Shown here: one piece after another, positions 20,954-31,859 of the stretch
Numbering within the stretch: the first letter of the stretch is position 1
Layout of the letters: every line of letters begins with the position of its first letter
Origin: Litoditis marina
Lineage: Eukaryota > Nematoda > Chromadorea > Rhabditida > Rhabditidae
Assembly (NCBI GenBank): GCA_964036275.1
Contig: OZ038435.1
Span: 2,170,001 to 2,234,000 of the forward strand
Length of the DNA stretch: 64,000 bases
Reading direction: 5' to 3'
Notes under the pieces: generated by a model
Databases searched by the model: none
Told to the model about the DNA's origin: nothing
What the model saw: the letters and a program-made list of their open reading frames with translations, nothing else
Program-made: the position numbers and the translations under genes

Positions 20954-22012
20954 ATGGATGCACTGATAGCCGACGCGTATACAAACCCCAAAAGTCCTGC
21001 TGCTTTTTCTTCTGTGGAAAACGTGTACCAACACGTACGTCAACACGGTGCAACTCGTAAACAAGTTAAGAAATGTCTGGAGGATCTCGAGGTTTTTACA
21101 CGCCATAAACCATTACGGCATAAATTCCTACGGCGCAAAACTTTAGGAGCCGGTAGATTAATTTCAGGACAAGCAGATCTAGTGGATATGAGTGGTAGCA
21201 AAAATGAAAATGACGGTATCACGTTTCTTCTCACGTTCATCGATGTTTACACACGTATGTTACACGTACGCTCTTTGAAAAACAAGTCAGGATTGGTGGT
21301 TGCACAGGCCTTAGAATCGATATTGAATCAAGTACCGGTATTGCTCCTCAATTTTGATAAAGGAAAAGAGTTTTATAATACACATGTGGAAAAATTGTTA
21401 AAGGAGAGAAGAATACGGTATGGAACAAGTGACTCCCCGATGAAAGCGTCCATGGTTGAAAGAGCAAATCGTACTTTAAAGACACGTTTAGCCAAGTGTA
21501 TGACTCATAATAATACTCATCGTTATATTGACAACCTCCAAGATATAGTTGACGCCATAAATAATAGTTATAATCGATAAAGCTTATTATTATTATTATT
21601 ATCCATAAAAATGAAACCTGTGGATGTAACCTCTAATATTTTTATTGACCGTTACCCGTCCGGAAAACCGCTCAAGTTACAAGTGGGGGATTTTGTTCGT
21701 ATTTCCAAAACGAGACGTACCTTTCAAAAAGGCTTCGAAGCTGGGTATTCTGAGGAGATATTTGTGATATCCAAGAAGTTTCCTGGACAACCTGGAGTGT
21801 ACCAACTAAAAGATTTGGCAGAGGAAGAGATTGGCGGTTTTTTCTATGAACAAGATGTAACCAAATGTACAAACATAGAAGGACGGTACAAAATTGAGGC
21901 AATACTCAAACGACGGACGCATAGAGGGAAAAAAGAAATTTTTGTGAAATGGCTGGGATACGGCGACAAGTTTAACTCATGGATAGCTGAAGATGCTACT
22001 ATAAAGATTTGA
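20954..22012 (+). pseudogene. Maverick/Polinton retroviral-type integrase with chromodomain, one in-frame stop
   Basis: 20954-21580 encodes the DDE core: first Asp in GQADLVDMSG, second in LLNFDKGKEF, and Glu in MVERANRTLK, in RVE integrase spacing. 21611-22012 continues in the same frame with the integrase C-terminal domain (GDFVRISKTRR) and a chromodomain (YKIEAILKRR...EIFVKWLGY...NSWI). The two are separated by TAA (21578-21580) and a short (TTA)6 microsatellite. The gene is therefore broken once, between catalytic core and C-terminal domain, unless the stop is read through. Such integrases insert Mavericks; the chromodomain may direct target choice. Confidence 0.8.
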
Positions 22013-22075
22013 ATAAAGTGTTTACGTTCAATGTTGTTAGTCGAATTTTACGTTCAATGTTACATTTTGCCAGCT
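22013..22075. repeat. Short direct repeat after the integrase
   Basis: tttacgttcaatgtt occurs at about 22020 and again at about 22047, between the integrase stop and the truncated retrotransposon. Could be a remnant of the Maverick terminal region or of the insertion process. Confidence 0.35.
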
Positions 22076-24704
22076 CTCCATAGTCCAGGTCTACGCTCCC
22101 ACGGCTGACGCCGATGAAGAAGATCATGCCACATTCTACGAAGATATCCAGAACGCCCTCCACGGCGACAGAAGTCTCTTCAAGGTGGTACAAGGCGATT
22201 TCAATTCCACCATCGGTTGCCGCACCAGCCCCTCCGAAACCTTCGTAGGCCCTCACTCGAATGACACAAGGAATTTCTGCGGTGATCGTTTGGCCTCCTT
22301 CATCGAAAGCGAACACCTATACCATGCCAACTCTTTCTTCAGAAAGAACCTCAACGATAGATGGACACACGCGTCTTCCAATGACAGCTCAAGACGGGAA
22401 ATTGATTTTGTCCTGACGAATCGCCTGAATTCCATATGGAATATTGAACACCTCCACCACCTTCACACTGGCAGCGACCACCGAGCTATCCGTGCAACTC
22501 TTGTGATTGACAACGCCTTCGTCCGGAAGTCTAAGATCGCTAGGCAGCTTGGCCCTTCGCTTCAGTTGAACCGCGCCACTCTCGCCCTCGATCCGCGAAT
22601 TGCCACCCTGCTCCCGTCTTCTATGGTGGACATCTCGGAAGAGTACGACGATTTCGTGACACACCTGAAAGCCATCACTTCTGCTCATAGACAACCCTCT
22701 GCTTCCCACTCGAATGATCGGATTTCGCAAGCCACCAAGCTTCTCCTCGCCCAGAGAAGTATTCTACGGGATACTCCTAACCGGGACCCTGTAGCCTTTG
22801 CCTCTCTCTCGAAAGAATGTAGACGCCGCATCAAGGACGATCACAATCAATACCGCACCTCGAGACTGTTGCTTGCTGCTGAACTTCGCAAGAGCCTGAA
22901 AACTACCTCCCGCAGACTCGCCGAACACCAACTACTAATACCTTCCATCAAGAATCCCGACGGCGTCAGAATAACATCTCGCAGAGGAATTGAGGAAGAG
23001 TTCGTGAAATTCTACTCCAACCTGTGCAGTTCCTCTTGGCAAGGACCTAACTTCGCACCCCAACAACCACAGGACGCCGAAGCAGTCCCCTTCGTACTCC
23101 CAAGCGAAGTCAGATCGGCAATCGAGTCTTCGGCAAGTGGCAAAGCGAGCGGTCCTGACAAGATCTCGATCGACGAAATCAAATCCATGGGCCACGAACT
23201 ACACACAGCTCTGGCCGAACGTTTCTCGGTTTACCTCGCAGCCGGATCCATCCCGACCGCCTGGAAGACGTCATCTATGTCGCTGATCTTCAAAAAAGGC
23301 AACAAGGAGGATATAGGCAACTACCGTCCAATAACCAGCCTTCCGGTGATGTACAAGATCTTCTCCAAAATTATCCTGGCGCGGGTGCGGAAAACCTTGG
23401 ACTCGGAACAACCCCTAGAGCAGACGGGCTTTCGTCCCGGCTTTAGTACAATGGACAATATCCAAACAGTCACGAGGGTCATCGAGGCCTGCCGAGAACA
23501 CAAGATCGACCTGGTCTTGACTTTCGTAGACTACAAAAAGGCCTTCGACTCCGTTGAAGTTGTACCGATACTTCGAGCCCAGGAAAATCAAGGAGTCCAC
23601 CACCAATACTTGAAGATCTTGGGAGAGTGTTTATCCGGCACCTCGACTACAATCCGCCTCTACGACAGGAAACTCACAATCCCGATCAACAGAGGCGCCC
23701 GCCAAGGTGACCCCATTTCTCCAACGATCTTCAGCGCAGTCCTCGAACACGCCCTCCGGAACCTCAACTGGCAGAAACACGACCTTGACACCAACCCACT
23801 CCGACAGCTACGAGGGATCAGAATCAACGGCCGCCAACTACACCATCTACGATTTGCCGACGACATAGTTATCTTCAGCAAATCCCTAGCCGAAGCCAGC
23901 TCCTCCCTCAACGAACTAGATACAGTCGGCCGCGCAGTTGGTCTGGAGATAAATTTGAAGAAGACCCAGTACATGTCTAACTTCGTCCCCTCCAACGCCG
24001 AGTTAAGAGTCGGGCAGTCCAACATCGAGAGAGTCGATCGTTATACCTTCCTAGGGAGATCGATCAACATGTCGAACGACCTCACGCACGAATTATCCCG
24101 ACGAAGAAGCGCCGGATGGGCTGCACTATACAACATCATGCCGGTCATCTCGACCTCTTCCGACTCCAACTTGAAACGGTCTCTTTTCAACACCCACGTC
24201 CTCCCAGCAATCACCTACGGATCCGAAACCTGGGCCCTTACCGCGGCCTCCGAAAACCACCTCAGAGTAACTCAAGCTGCTCTCGAACGGAAAATGGTCG
24301 GAATCCCGCTGAGAGTTCAACGCGACAGACAACTCCACAACTGCGATATTCGATCGATGACAGGAGTTAACGATATAATTGTACAAGCCAACTCGAACAA
24401 GCACAGATGGGCCGGTCACCTCATGAGAAGACAAGACGACAGATGGTCCACATCTACCGCGACCTGGTACCCCAGGGACGTACGCCGCCCAGTTGGCCGT
24501 CCTCCCATGCGTTGGTCCGACTCGTTGGCACACAGAAATAATTCTTTTAAGCTTTTCCTGAACAGGCACAGTGGAACGGTTCGGGCGGGTCTCCTTCATT
24601 GGTCCAGCCCGGCACAAGATAGATCGAAATGGAAAGCAAATTGGGTCCCGCAGAAGAGCAATCGCTCCCTGAGGCACGGGACAACTAAGTAAGTAAGTAA
24701 GTTA
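22076..24704 (+). mobile_element. 5'-truncated RTE-clade non-LTR retrotransposon
   Basis: The reading frame is open from about 22076, where homology to an apurinic-type endonuclease starts abruptly (IVQVYAPTADADEED), to the stop at 24692. Endonuclease motifs GDFNSTIG, RREIDFVLTN and GSDHRAIRA are followed by a complete reverse transcriptase: FKKGNKEDIGNYRPI, LTFVDYKKAFDS, GARQGDPISPTIF, and the catalytic FADD in HHLRFADDIVIFS. The C-terminal region (AITYGSETWALT...HRWAGHLMRR) is typical of RTE elements. The 3' end is a (TAAG)n tail at about 24687-24703, also typical of RTE. Only the N-terminal part of the endonuclease is missing, so this is a recent 5'-truncated insertion. Confidence 0.9.
22185..24692 (+). 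CDS. RTE endonuclease/reverse transcriptase polyprotein (N-terminally truncated)
   Basis: From the first in-frame ATG the ORF encodes 835 residues without any stop or frameshift; upstream codons to 22076 are in the same frame. The protein makes a nick with the endonuclease and reverse-transcribes element RNA at the target. Here the first residues of the endonuclease are absent, so autonomous movement is unlikely. The open frame points to a young copy. GC content and codon use are visibly higher than in the surrounding AT-rich DNA. Confidence 0.85.
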   Translation: MVQGDFNSTIGCRTSPSETFVGPHSNDTRNFCGDRLASFIESEHLYHANSFFRKNLNDRWTHASSNDSSRREIDFVLTNRLNSIWNIEHLHHLHTGSDHRAIRATLVIDNAFVRKSKIARQLGPSLQLNRATLALDPRIATLLPSSMVDISEEYDDFVTHLKAITSAHRQPSASHSNDRISQATKLLLAQRSILRDTPNRDPVAFASLSKECRRRIKDDHNQYRTSRLLLAAELRKSLKTTSRRLAEHQLLIPSIKNPDGVRITSRRGIEEEFVKFYSNLCSSSWQGPNFAPQQPQDAEAVPFVLPSEVRSAIESSASGKASGPDKISIDEIKSMGHELHTALAERFSVYLAAGSIPTAWKTSSMSLIFKKGNKEDIGNYRPITSLPVMYKIFSKIILARVRKTLDSEQPLEQTGFRPGFSTMDNIQTVTRVIEACREHKIDLVLTFVDYKKAFDSVEVVPILRAQENQGVHHQYLKILGECLSGTSTTIRLYDRKLTIPINRGARQGDPISPTIFSAVLEHALRNLNWQKHDLDTNPLRQLRGIRINGRQLHHLRFADDIVIFSKSLAEASSSLNELDTVGRAVGLEINLKKTQYMSNFVPSNAELRVGQSNIERVDRYTFLGRSINMSNDLTHELSRRRSAGWAALYNIMPVISTSSDSNLKRSLFNTHVLPAITYGSETWALTAASENHLRVTQAALERKMVGIPLRVQRDRQLHNCDIRSMTGVNDIIVQANSNKHRWAGHLMRRQDDRWSTSTATWYPRDVRRPVGRPPMRWSDSLAHRNNSFKLFLNRHSGTVRAGLLHWSSPAQDRSKWKANWVPQKSNRSLRHGTTK

Positions 24705-24891
24705 TCATGTGTTGTAGCTTTTTCGGTTTTCTCTATGTTCATTAAGTTTTTCGCGTGTTTGACTCGTGGTGTAACATACATACAGTTTTTCCATTATGCA
24801 GTTTAAGTGTTATCTCACGATTTATGGCACGCGCCGTATTCGATAGCCTGACGGAAAAAACTGCACCACCGTCTCTTTATCTCTGTCTCTC

Positions 24892-24935
<44 letters not shown>

Positions 24936-25439
24936 CCTTCTCTCTCCCTCTTTCTTTCTCTCCATTCCAAGTACTTCAAGTGAGTCTGCGTCTCCCCACT
25001 CTCGATTTGACACAGCAGAAACTTTCGACCGCCAGAACATGACTCCGCCCTCTGTATCACTGATTCTCTCACTGTACGCGCACACTATACTGTTAGTCAG
25101 TTGCACAGTCACGTGAAACATGTTAAACACAACAGAACTCAGGAACGTGCAATGAAAAAGGGCACGATACCTCATTGGAATACTAACGTTACGTGACTAT
25201 TCAATTTACTTCTAGTATACCTTGAGTTTGATCCTTTACACACTAGTTTGACCCTTTCGGGATGCCCCTACTCTGTTAATTGAAATAATAATTCCTTTAT
25301 CATTCATATCAGGAACACATCACAAAGAAATATATCAGGGCGGGATGAACTTATGAGCATAAAAATTTATTACATGAAAAACTATGCAATTATGTTAAGA
25401 GAATGAAATTTTCCGCCTTTTTGCATAATTTTCATAATT
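24705..25439. other. Spacer with (CT)n and a dispersed-repeat segment
   Basis: No gene seen. (CT)n microsatellite at about 24885-24932. 25080-25200 (gttagtcagttgcacagtcacgtgaaacatgttaaac in two pieces) is also present at about 56870-57000, in the loop of an inverted-repeat element, so this is a dispersed repeat. Confidence 0.5.
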
Positions 25440-25692
25440 TTCCGCCTTTTTGCACAATGTCTTCATCTCTCTAACTTTGTTTTCTCACTTTCTCGCTCGC
25501 TGAGAACTTCGAATCTGTGTTTCATAAATTGTGTTCCTATATAGATAGATCGATGGTTTTCTCCATTCTCTATCTCTCTCCCTTTCTCTCTCTTTCTCGC
25601 TCTCTCTCTCTCAGTTCCTTCTCTCTCTCTCTTTCTACCGTCTTTTTTAGAACTACCTTTCGGTGCACTAAACATACATACTTTTTTCTTAG

Positions 25693-27004
25693 ATACGCAA
25701 ATGACGAAAGTGGACGCAGAATGGATGGCGGACCCCCCGGTCCTCCACAGGCTGAGTGACGTGGTCTACGTCTCGAAGACACCGCTGCCGTACCTGAGCA
25801 CAGCGCACGTGCAGCGTTTTATGGATCAGGTATGTATCATTCCAATGGACATATACTTATAGTTTGAGTACATAGTTTGAGTACATTTTTTTTGCCATGA
25901 CTTACTAGCATATACTCCGTTTCAGCAATCAACTGCCTTGTACAGTACCCCGTCAAATATCCATCTTGCCTAATGACGAGTGCATTAGTCTGGTTTCAAC
26001 TCCTTAGTGTTTGTGCTAGTGAAGATGCTCAAATAACTGTCATAATCTGGGAAAAAAAACGAAAAAACGCCAACATATTAGACTTTTACCTGCCGTTTTT
26101 AGCATATTACTGTACGGGATTATATGGGGGTTACACAAACTATATTTTGTTTTCGATTTCAGGCCGAAGAAGAAGGGATGACCCGGCCTGCATTGATCAT
26201 AATCACCGCTAAGAAGAATGTCGCCGAAAAGAAAAACTGGCCGCTGGCACCGCCTCTTGTGCAGTAAGTTTAGTACAATTGCTTATACCTTTGTTTTTTC
26301 AACACTATTTTCTAACAGAGTCACGAATTATTTTTTATGTCCAATATACTGCTCAAAGGAATAATTAGGTTTGAATCTGATATTTTCGTAATACATTAAA
26401 AGCGTTTAAACTATAGAAATCACTTCATTAAATATCCTGCATGAAACTCCATGTGAACTACATTTGGTTTACCGCCGAATATCGACAATGGCAAAGTTTA
26501 ACCCACATTATACCTTTAATTTATAAAACTGCCCGAGTATGTCGTGTAGTTGTGGCTATTATATACAGAATAAGTTGTTTTCAGTATCACGCCGCTCACC
26601 AAGTACGACCTAACCCACGGGTTTGCGGCCCGTCTCAAGCTGGCTCAAGGCGCCCTCACCCAAGCAAGAAAGCAGCTCGAGAGAGGTGAATACCGGGTCA
26701 TATAATATATCTCTGCATGTTTCTGAAAATTAATTACGCTATATTTGAGGGGTTTGAAGAAATATAAAAATTAACTATTTGTATTTTGGAAGTGTAACTA
26801 GGACGTATTTTTATGTCTTCTGGAAATAATTCGGTTCTACTGTATGTTTTTTCAAGAAAAAATAGAGTCTCTACTTCAATGTTTTGAAAGAATTACTTGT
26901 TGCAGGACAGGCCGATGGAATAATAATCGTATTTTCCCACCTGCAAGACGGGTTCTCCAAGCTGGTTACCACCCTACTGGTGCGCGGAGATGCTGAGGAA
27001 AAAG
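25693..27004 (+). pseudogene. Host-like gene (unfused copy), 5' and 3' incomplete
   Basis: Exons 25693-25829, 26163-26263, 26585-26685 and 26906-27004, with consistent phases and GT..AG introns, encode the same protein as the N-terminal part of the two chimeric genes. This copy keeps the normal exon-4 donor and adds an exon absent from the chimeras (GQADGIIIVFSHLQDGFSK...LLVRGDAEEKG). Homology to the chimeras stops near 25440, before their exon 1, so a start would have to be the Met in exon 25693 (MTKVDAEW). No further 3' exon is recognisable before 27720. It lacks seven residues (KGYENFD) found in the chimeras. Family not recognised; I call it host-like because of its multi-intron structure. 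Confidence 0.55.
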
Positions 27005-27720
27005 GTTGGTTTAATATGTCATGAAACAGTTTGAAGAACTGGGAAACAAGGTTATGTTGCAATTATTCGGTTTATCTCTGTAAATATCATTCTCAAATTC
27101 ACCACCCGTAGGGATACTAATTTACCACTACGTTTATCAAATCAAATCAAATATTTATTACACAGTGTGTAATAACGGAACGAAAGTGTGAAACGCGAAA
27201 GATTGCCAAAAAGGATAATGGTGAAAATAATTAATGAAAAGAATTGATAAACATGGAAGAAAAATATAATAATACTGTATGAACTCAGTACTAAAGCGAT
27301 TGTTATGACATAGCTACCGTATCAGTACCACAACCGCTGGGCTGTATTTCGAGACTGTATATATTTGTTGAATTGAAGAGGTATGTCTTCACTGGGAATG
27401 ATTAAAATAATACTACCTATCCCTACACTTCTCATGATTGATATATATTTGTAGTTCCTACCACCACCTAAGTTTCTTAGAGTTGATATATATTTGTAGT
27501 TTCTATACGTTTCCAAACAGGCGCTCACGCTGGGCTGAAAATCAGAAAATAATGAGAATACAAGACGATTTCATATTGTACGGGCGGAACCTCACATTTA
27601 CGACAGAGAATAACAATTTAATTCATAGAGAAAGTTTGTATTTTTCTAATAAGCCAAACGATTTTTAGGATTACTGTATCGCGAAACGCTATGCCGAATT
27701 GCGAATTATATTGTAGTAGA
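27005..27720. other. Spacer right of the host-like gene
   Basis: No gene seen. 27140-27175 (atcaaatcaaatcaaatatttattacac) resembles the tail of a short retroelement. An imperfect direct repeat of attgatatatatttgtagtt occurs at about 27438 and 27484. The segment ends exactly where homology to the secreted-protein unit begins, inside its first intron donor. Confidence 0.5.
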
Positions 27721-27880
27721 TGTGAGTTTTACTGTTTAGTTGTCTGATATTCAGAGTTTAAAAACATTTCCTAGAATAATTTCCATAGATAGAACACTAA
27801 ATAATCGTGTAAATCGCTAAATCGATTCAAATTAAGATTGACCAAAGTACTTTTCTTACAAACAATACTTCAATTTCCAG

Positions 27881-28269
27881 TGTCTGTCTCGCAGCCGTTG
27901 CCTGTGTTCTCTCCGGAGCTGATGCGCAGTATTATTCCCCTTACGGATACGCAGCTGCGTACCCGACTGCTTACAGTGCCGCCTACTCTCCTTACGCATC
28001 GTATTACGGTGGTTACGCAGGATACGCAGCAGCCTATCCCGCTTACTATGGATGGGGAAGCAACAAGGTATGTTGCATCTTGTTACTCACTCTACAGAAG
28101 AATTCTCCAAACTTCCTCCAATAGTTATTACAAAAGACTTTGAAGAGGCGACCCTATTTGAATTTAGTACCAATTTGCAAGTATTCCAACTTCAATCAAT
28201 AACTATGTTTTCCAGGGCCAACCATCTGATGCCAAGCCAGTACCAGCTTCTTTGACCAACAATCAGTGA
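27881..28269 (+). pseudogene. Secreted Tyr/Ala-rich protein, copy 1, exon 1 missing
   Basis: Exon 2 (27881-28067) and exon 3 (28216-28269) are intact and identical in sense to the other copies, ending in GQPSDAKPVPASLTNNQ. The sequence upstream of the first intron donor (about 27720) is unrelated. The 14-bp exon 1 with its ATG, and the TATA promoter, are gone. It lies at the right edge of the Maverick-containing insert and is presumably silent. Confidence 0.8.
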
Positions 28270-29216
28270 TCATAACAACACTTGTTTGTACATTACGAAC
28301 CAATGCGAAACCAATCAATGAAACATTTGCTCATACACTTCGTATTTACTGTTTTTGTCAAGAATTGTGAAAATCGAGTTCGGAAGTACTCAAAATGAAC
28401 GGAAATTCCTCGAAATTCGGAATTCAGCATGAAACTCGAAATATTCGGAGTTCAAGTATAGCGTTTAGCTGTCCCGTTATTTAATAATGTCACAGTTTAG
28501 TAGGCAGTTGCCAATCTTCGTTTGAGTTTGATCTCGATTTTCAATTTTCGAGCGAAACGCAACGGGGATCAAACTACAAACACAGCGGGTTAGGGCAACA
28601 TTACCCGTATAGGGATGTAGGGTTGATTCGTCTAATTTAATGTCATCATCATGGGGATTATACATGTTTGACACATTATTTGCCCTACACTGTCAGTAGT
28701 TCAAATTTTCATGCGTTTTTCGACTGTTCAAAAAGTGCACTTTAACCTGTTTTCTAAGTTTTAGATATTGCTTCATCAAGAAATCTCGATATACTGTATT
28801 CTGTGAACAGCAGTAAGGATGTGTACCGTATACAGGGTTCGTTCTCTCCCGAGCCGAAACAATGTTTTTTGCCCTATCTCTTGCCCCGCTATGTCTGTAG
28901 TTTGATTCCGTTGTTTTTCGGTGTAATTTCGTGATTTGTTCCTTATATCGAGATCAAACTATAACGAAGATCTGGCGGAACCCTATACTACAGTCCGGCA
29001 GTAGCGCCCAGCAATATAAGACTTGACAATCATGAAAGTTTGGAAAGTTTCATTCTTTTGTGAAAGAGTAAATCTGACAGCGCAAGCCCTTTTTTCCGTG
29101 TTTTTTGTTGATGTTACTCGGTGCTAGCATTATAGAAATACAGAGTCAAGAGCGTGTGTTGACTTCTTTTGAACCACAACGAAAGTTGATTAAACTTGGC
29201 GAAAAAACAAAAATTT

Positions 29217-29289
29217 CGAACTCGGCAGGATTCGAACCTGCAATCTTCTGCTCCGTAGGCAGACGCGTTATCCATTGCGCCACGAGTCC
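29217..29289 (-). tRNA. tRNA-Arg(ACG), unit 1
   Basis: 73-nt cloverleaf on the minus strand. The acceptor stem GGACTCG/CGAGTTC pairs fully with one G-U. D arm GCGCAATGGATAACGC, anticodon stem TCTGC/GCAGA with loop CTACGGA (anticodon ACG), and T arm GCAGG-TTCGAAT-CCTGC. A and B boxes are intact. The tRNA follows the secreted-protein gene on the opposite strand. Confidence 0.9.
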
Positions 29290-29732
29290 ACATGCAGGTG
29301 TCTGTGGAAACGCCAGCAAACCCAGCACACTTTATTTCCGTGTTCCCCTAATCGATATCGAAAGACGCTGTCAATTTGATTCTAATTTTAAACATGTATT
29401 AATTCATTGTTCATATACTATTAGAGCCCAAATTCTATCGGATAAGAGCCAGCTGCGTGAACAAAGGAAAACTATGCACTATTCAGCTGGGTTTGTAGTT
29501 TGCTCCTGTCGAGTTCCGGTTGAAATTCGTGAATTATGGCCTGTATCCAGATCAAAACAACGAATGTTGGTCACACCCTATAATTAGGTTTAACTCTTAG
29601 CAAGTTCTTATACCACACCAAATCTCACGTATTTTCTGTACGTGAAATGCCAACAGTGTCCCCAACCAGTCAGTAGTTGCCCGCGGCACTAAACATACAC
29701 AGAAAAAAGGGGTGAACAACGAAAGCGGCGAG

Positions 29733-29740
29733 TATAAAAG
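29733..29740 (+). promoter_or_regulatory. TATA box of secreted-protein copy 2
   Basis: TATAAAAG lies 46 bp before the ATG at 29786 in gcggcgagTATAAAAGagag. It is repeated at 31807-31814, 33881-33888 and 36023-36030 for copies 3-5. Copies 0 and 1 lack it. Confidence 0.65.
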
Positions 29741-29785
29741 AGAGAGGAAAATGTAGAGAATATCAACCAAGTAGATCATACAAAC

Positions 29786-30343
29786 ATGTTCGCCAAGATG
29801 TGAGTTTTACTGTTTAGTTGTCTGATCTTCAGAGTTTAAAAACATTTTCTAGAATAATTTCCACAGAACACTAAATAATCGTGTAAATCGCTAAATCGAT
29901 TCAAATTAGGATTGACCAAAGTACTTTTCTTACAAACAATACTTCAATTTCCAGTGTCTGTCTCGTAGCCGTTGCCTGTGTTCTCTCCGGAGCTGATGCG
30001 CAGTATTATTCCCCTTACGGATACGCAGCTGCGTACCCGACTGCTTACAGTGCCGCCTACTCTCCTTACGCATCGTATTACGGTGGTTACGCAGGATACG
30101 CAGCAGCCTATCCCGCTTACTATGGATGGGGAAGCAACAAGGTATGTTGCATCTTGTTACTCACTCTACAGAAGAATTCTCCAAACTTCCTCCGATAGTT
30201 ATTACAAAAGACTTTGAAGAGGCGACCCTATTTGAATTTAGTACCAATTTGCAAGTATTCCAACTTCAATCAATAACTATGTTTTCCAGGGCCAACCATC
30301 TGATGCCAAGCCAGTACCAGCTTCTTTGACAAACAACCAGTGA
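29786..30343 (+). CDS. Secreted Tyr/Ala-rich protein, copy 2 (84 aa)
   Basis: Exons 29786-29799, 29955-30141 and 30290-30343 encode an 84-residue precursor. The signal peptide is MFAKIVCLVAVACVLSGADA. The mature chain has Tyr in about every third position (YYSPYGYAAAYPTAYSAAY) and no cysteines. A short soluble tail comes from exon 3. Such low-complexity YGA-rich nematode secreted proteins are often structural or defence peptides, but that is inference. Complete, with TATA box and normal splice sites. Tandem near-identical copies would raise dosage. Confidence 0.85.
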
Positions 30344-31290
30344 TCATAACAACACTTGTTTGTACATTACGAACCAATGCGAAACCAATCAATGAAACAT
30401 TTGCTCATACACTTCGTATTTACTGTTTTTGTCAAGAATTGTGAAAATCGAGTTCGGAAGTACTCAAAATGAACGGAAATTCCTCGAAATTCGGAATTCA
30501 GCATGAAACTCGAAATATTCGGAGTTCAAGTATAGCGTTCAGCTGTCCCGTTATTTAATAATGTCACAGTTTAGTAGGCAGTTGCCAATCTTCGTTTGAG
30601 TTTGATCTCGATTTTCAATTTTCGAGCGAAACGCAACGGGGATTAAACTACAAACACAGCGGGTTAGGGCAACATTACCCGTATAGGGATGTAGGGTTGA
30701 TTCGTCTAATTTAATGTCATCATCATGGGGATTATACATATTTGACACAGTATTTGCCCTACACTGTCAGTAGTTCATATTTTCATGCGATTTTCGACTG
30801 TTCAAAAAGTGCACTTTAACCTGTTTTCTAAGTTTTAGATATTGCTTCATCAAGAAATCTCGATATACTGTATTCTGTGAACAGCAGTAAGGATGTGTAC
30901 CGTATACAGGGTTCGTTCTCTCCCGAGCCGAAACAATGTTTCTTGCCCTATCTCTTGCCCCGCTATGTCTGTAGTTTGATTCCGTTGTTTTTCAGTGTAA
31001 TTTCGTGAATTGTTCCTTATATCGAGATCAAACTATAACGAAGATCTGGCGGAACCCTATACTACAGTCCGGCAGTAGCGCCCAGCAATATAAGACTTGA
31101 CAATCATGAAAATTTGGAAAGTTTCATTCTTTTGTGAAAGAGTAAATCTGACAGCGCAAGCCCTTTTTTCCGTGTTTTTTGTTGATGTTACTCGGTGCTA
31201 GCATTATAGAAATACAGAGTCAAGAGCGTGTGTTGACTTCTTTTGAACCACAACGAAAGTTGATTAAACTTGGCGAAAAAACAAAAATTT

Positions 31291-31363
31291 CGAACTCGGC
31301 AGGATTCGAACCTGCAATCTTCTGCTCCGTAGGCAGACGCGTTATCCATTGCGCCACGAGTCC
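31291..31363 (-). tRNA. tRNA-Arg(ACG), unit 2
   Basis: Identical to the tRNA at 29217-29289, 2074 bp further on. All stems are intact and the anticodon loop is CTACGGA. Confidence 0.9.
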
Positions 31364-31806
31364 ACATGCAGGTGTCTGTGGAAACGCCAGCAAACCCAGC
31401 ACACTTTATTTCCGTGTTCCCCTAATCGATATCGAAAGACGCTGTCAATTTGATTCTAATTTTAAACATGTATTAATTCATTGTTCATATACTATTAGAG
31501 CCCAAATTCTATCGGATAAGAGCCAGCTGCGTGAACAAAGGAAAACTATGCACTATTCAGCTGGGTTTGTAGTTTGCTCCTGTCGAGTTCCGGTTGAAAT
31601 TCGTGAATTATGGCCTGTATCCAGATCAAAACAACGAATGTTGGTCACACCCTATAATTAGGTTTAACTCTTAGCAAGTTCTTATACCACACCAAATCTC
31701 ACGTATTTTCTGTACGTGAAATGCCAACAGTGTCCCCAACCAGTCAGTAGTTGCCCGCGGCACTAAACATACACAGAAAAAAGGGGTGATCAACCAAAGC
31801 GGCGAG

Positions 31807-31814
31807 TATAAAAG
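31807..31814 (+). promoter_or_regulatory. TATA box of secreted-protein copy 3
   Basis: TATAAAAG in the same context as for copy 2, 46 bp before the ATG at 31860. Confidence 0.65.
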
Positions 31815-31859
31815 AGAGAGGGAAATGTAGAGAATATCAACCAAGTAGATCATCCAAAC

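Noticed and set aside
29105..29587. 160-codon ORF repeated in all four tRNA-containing array units
   Set aside because: It reads straight through the antisense strand of the tRNA-Arg gene and has no domain or splice support; conservation is explained by the recent duplication of the whole unit.
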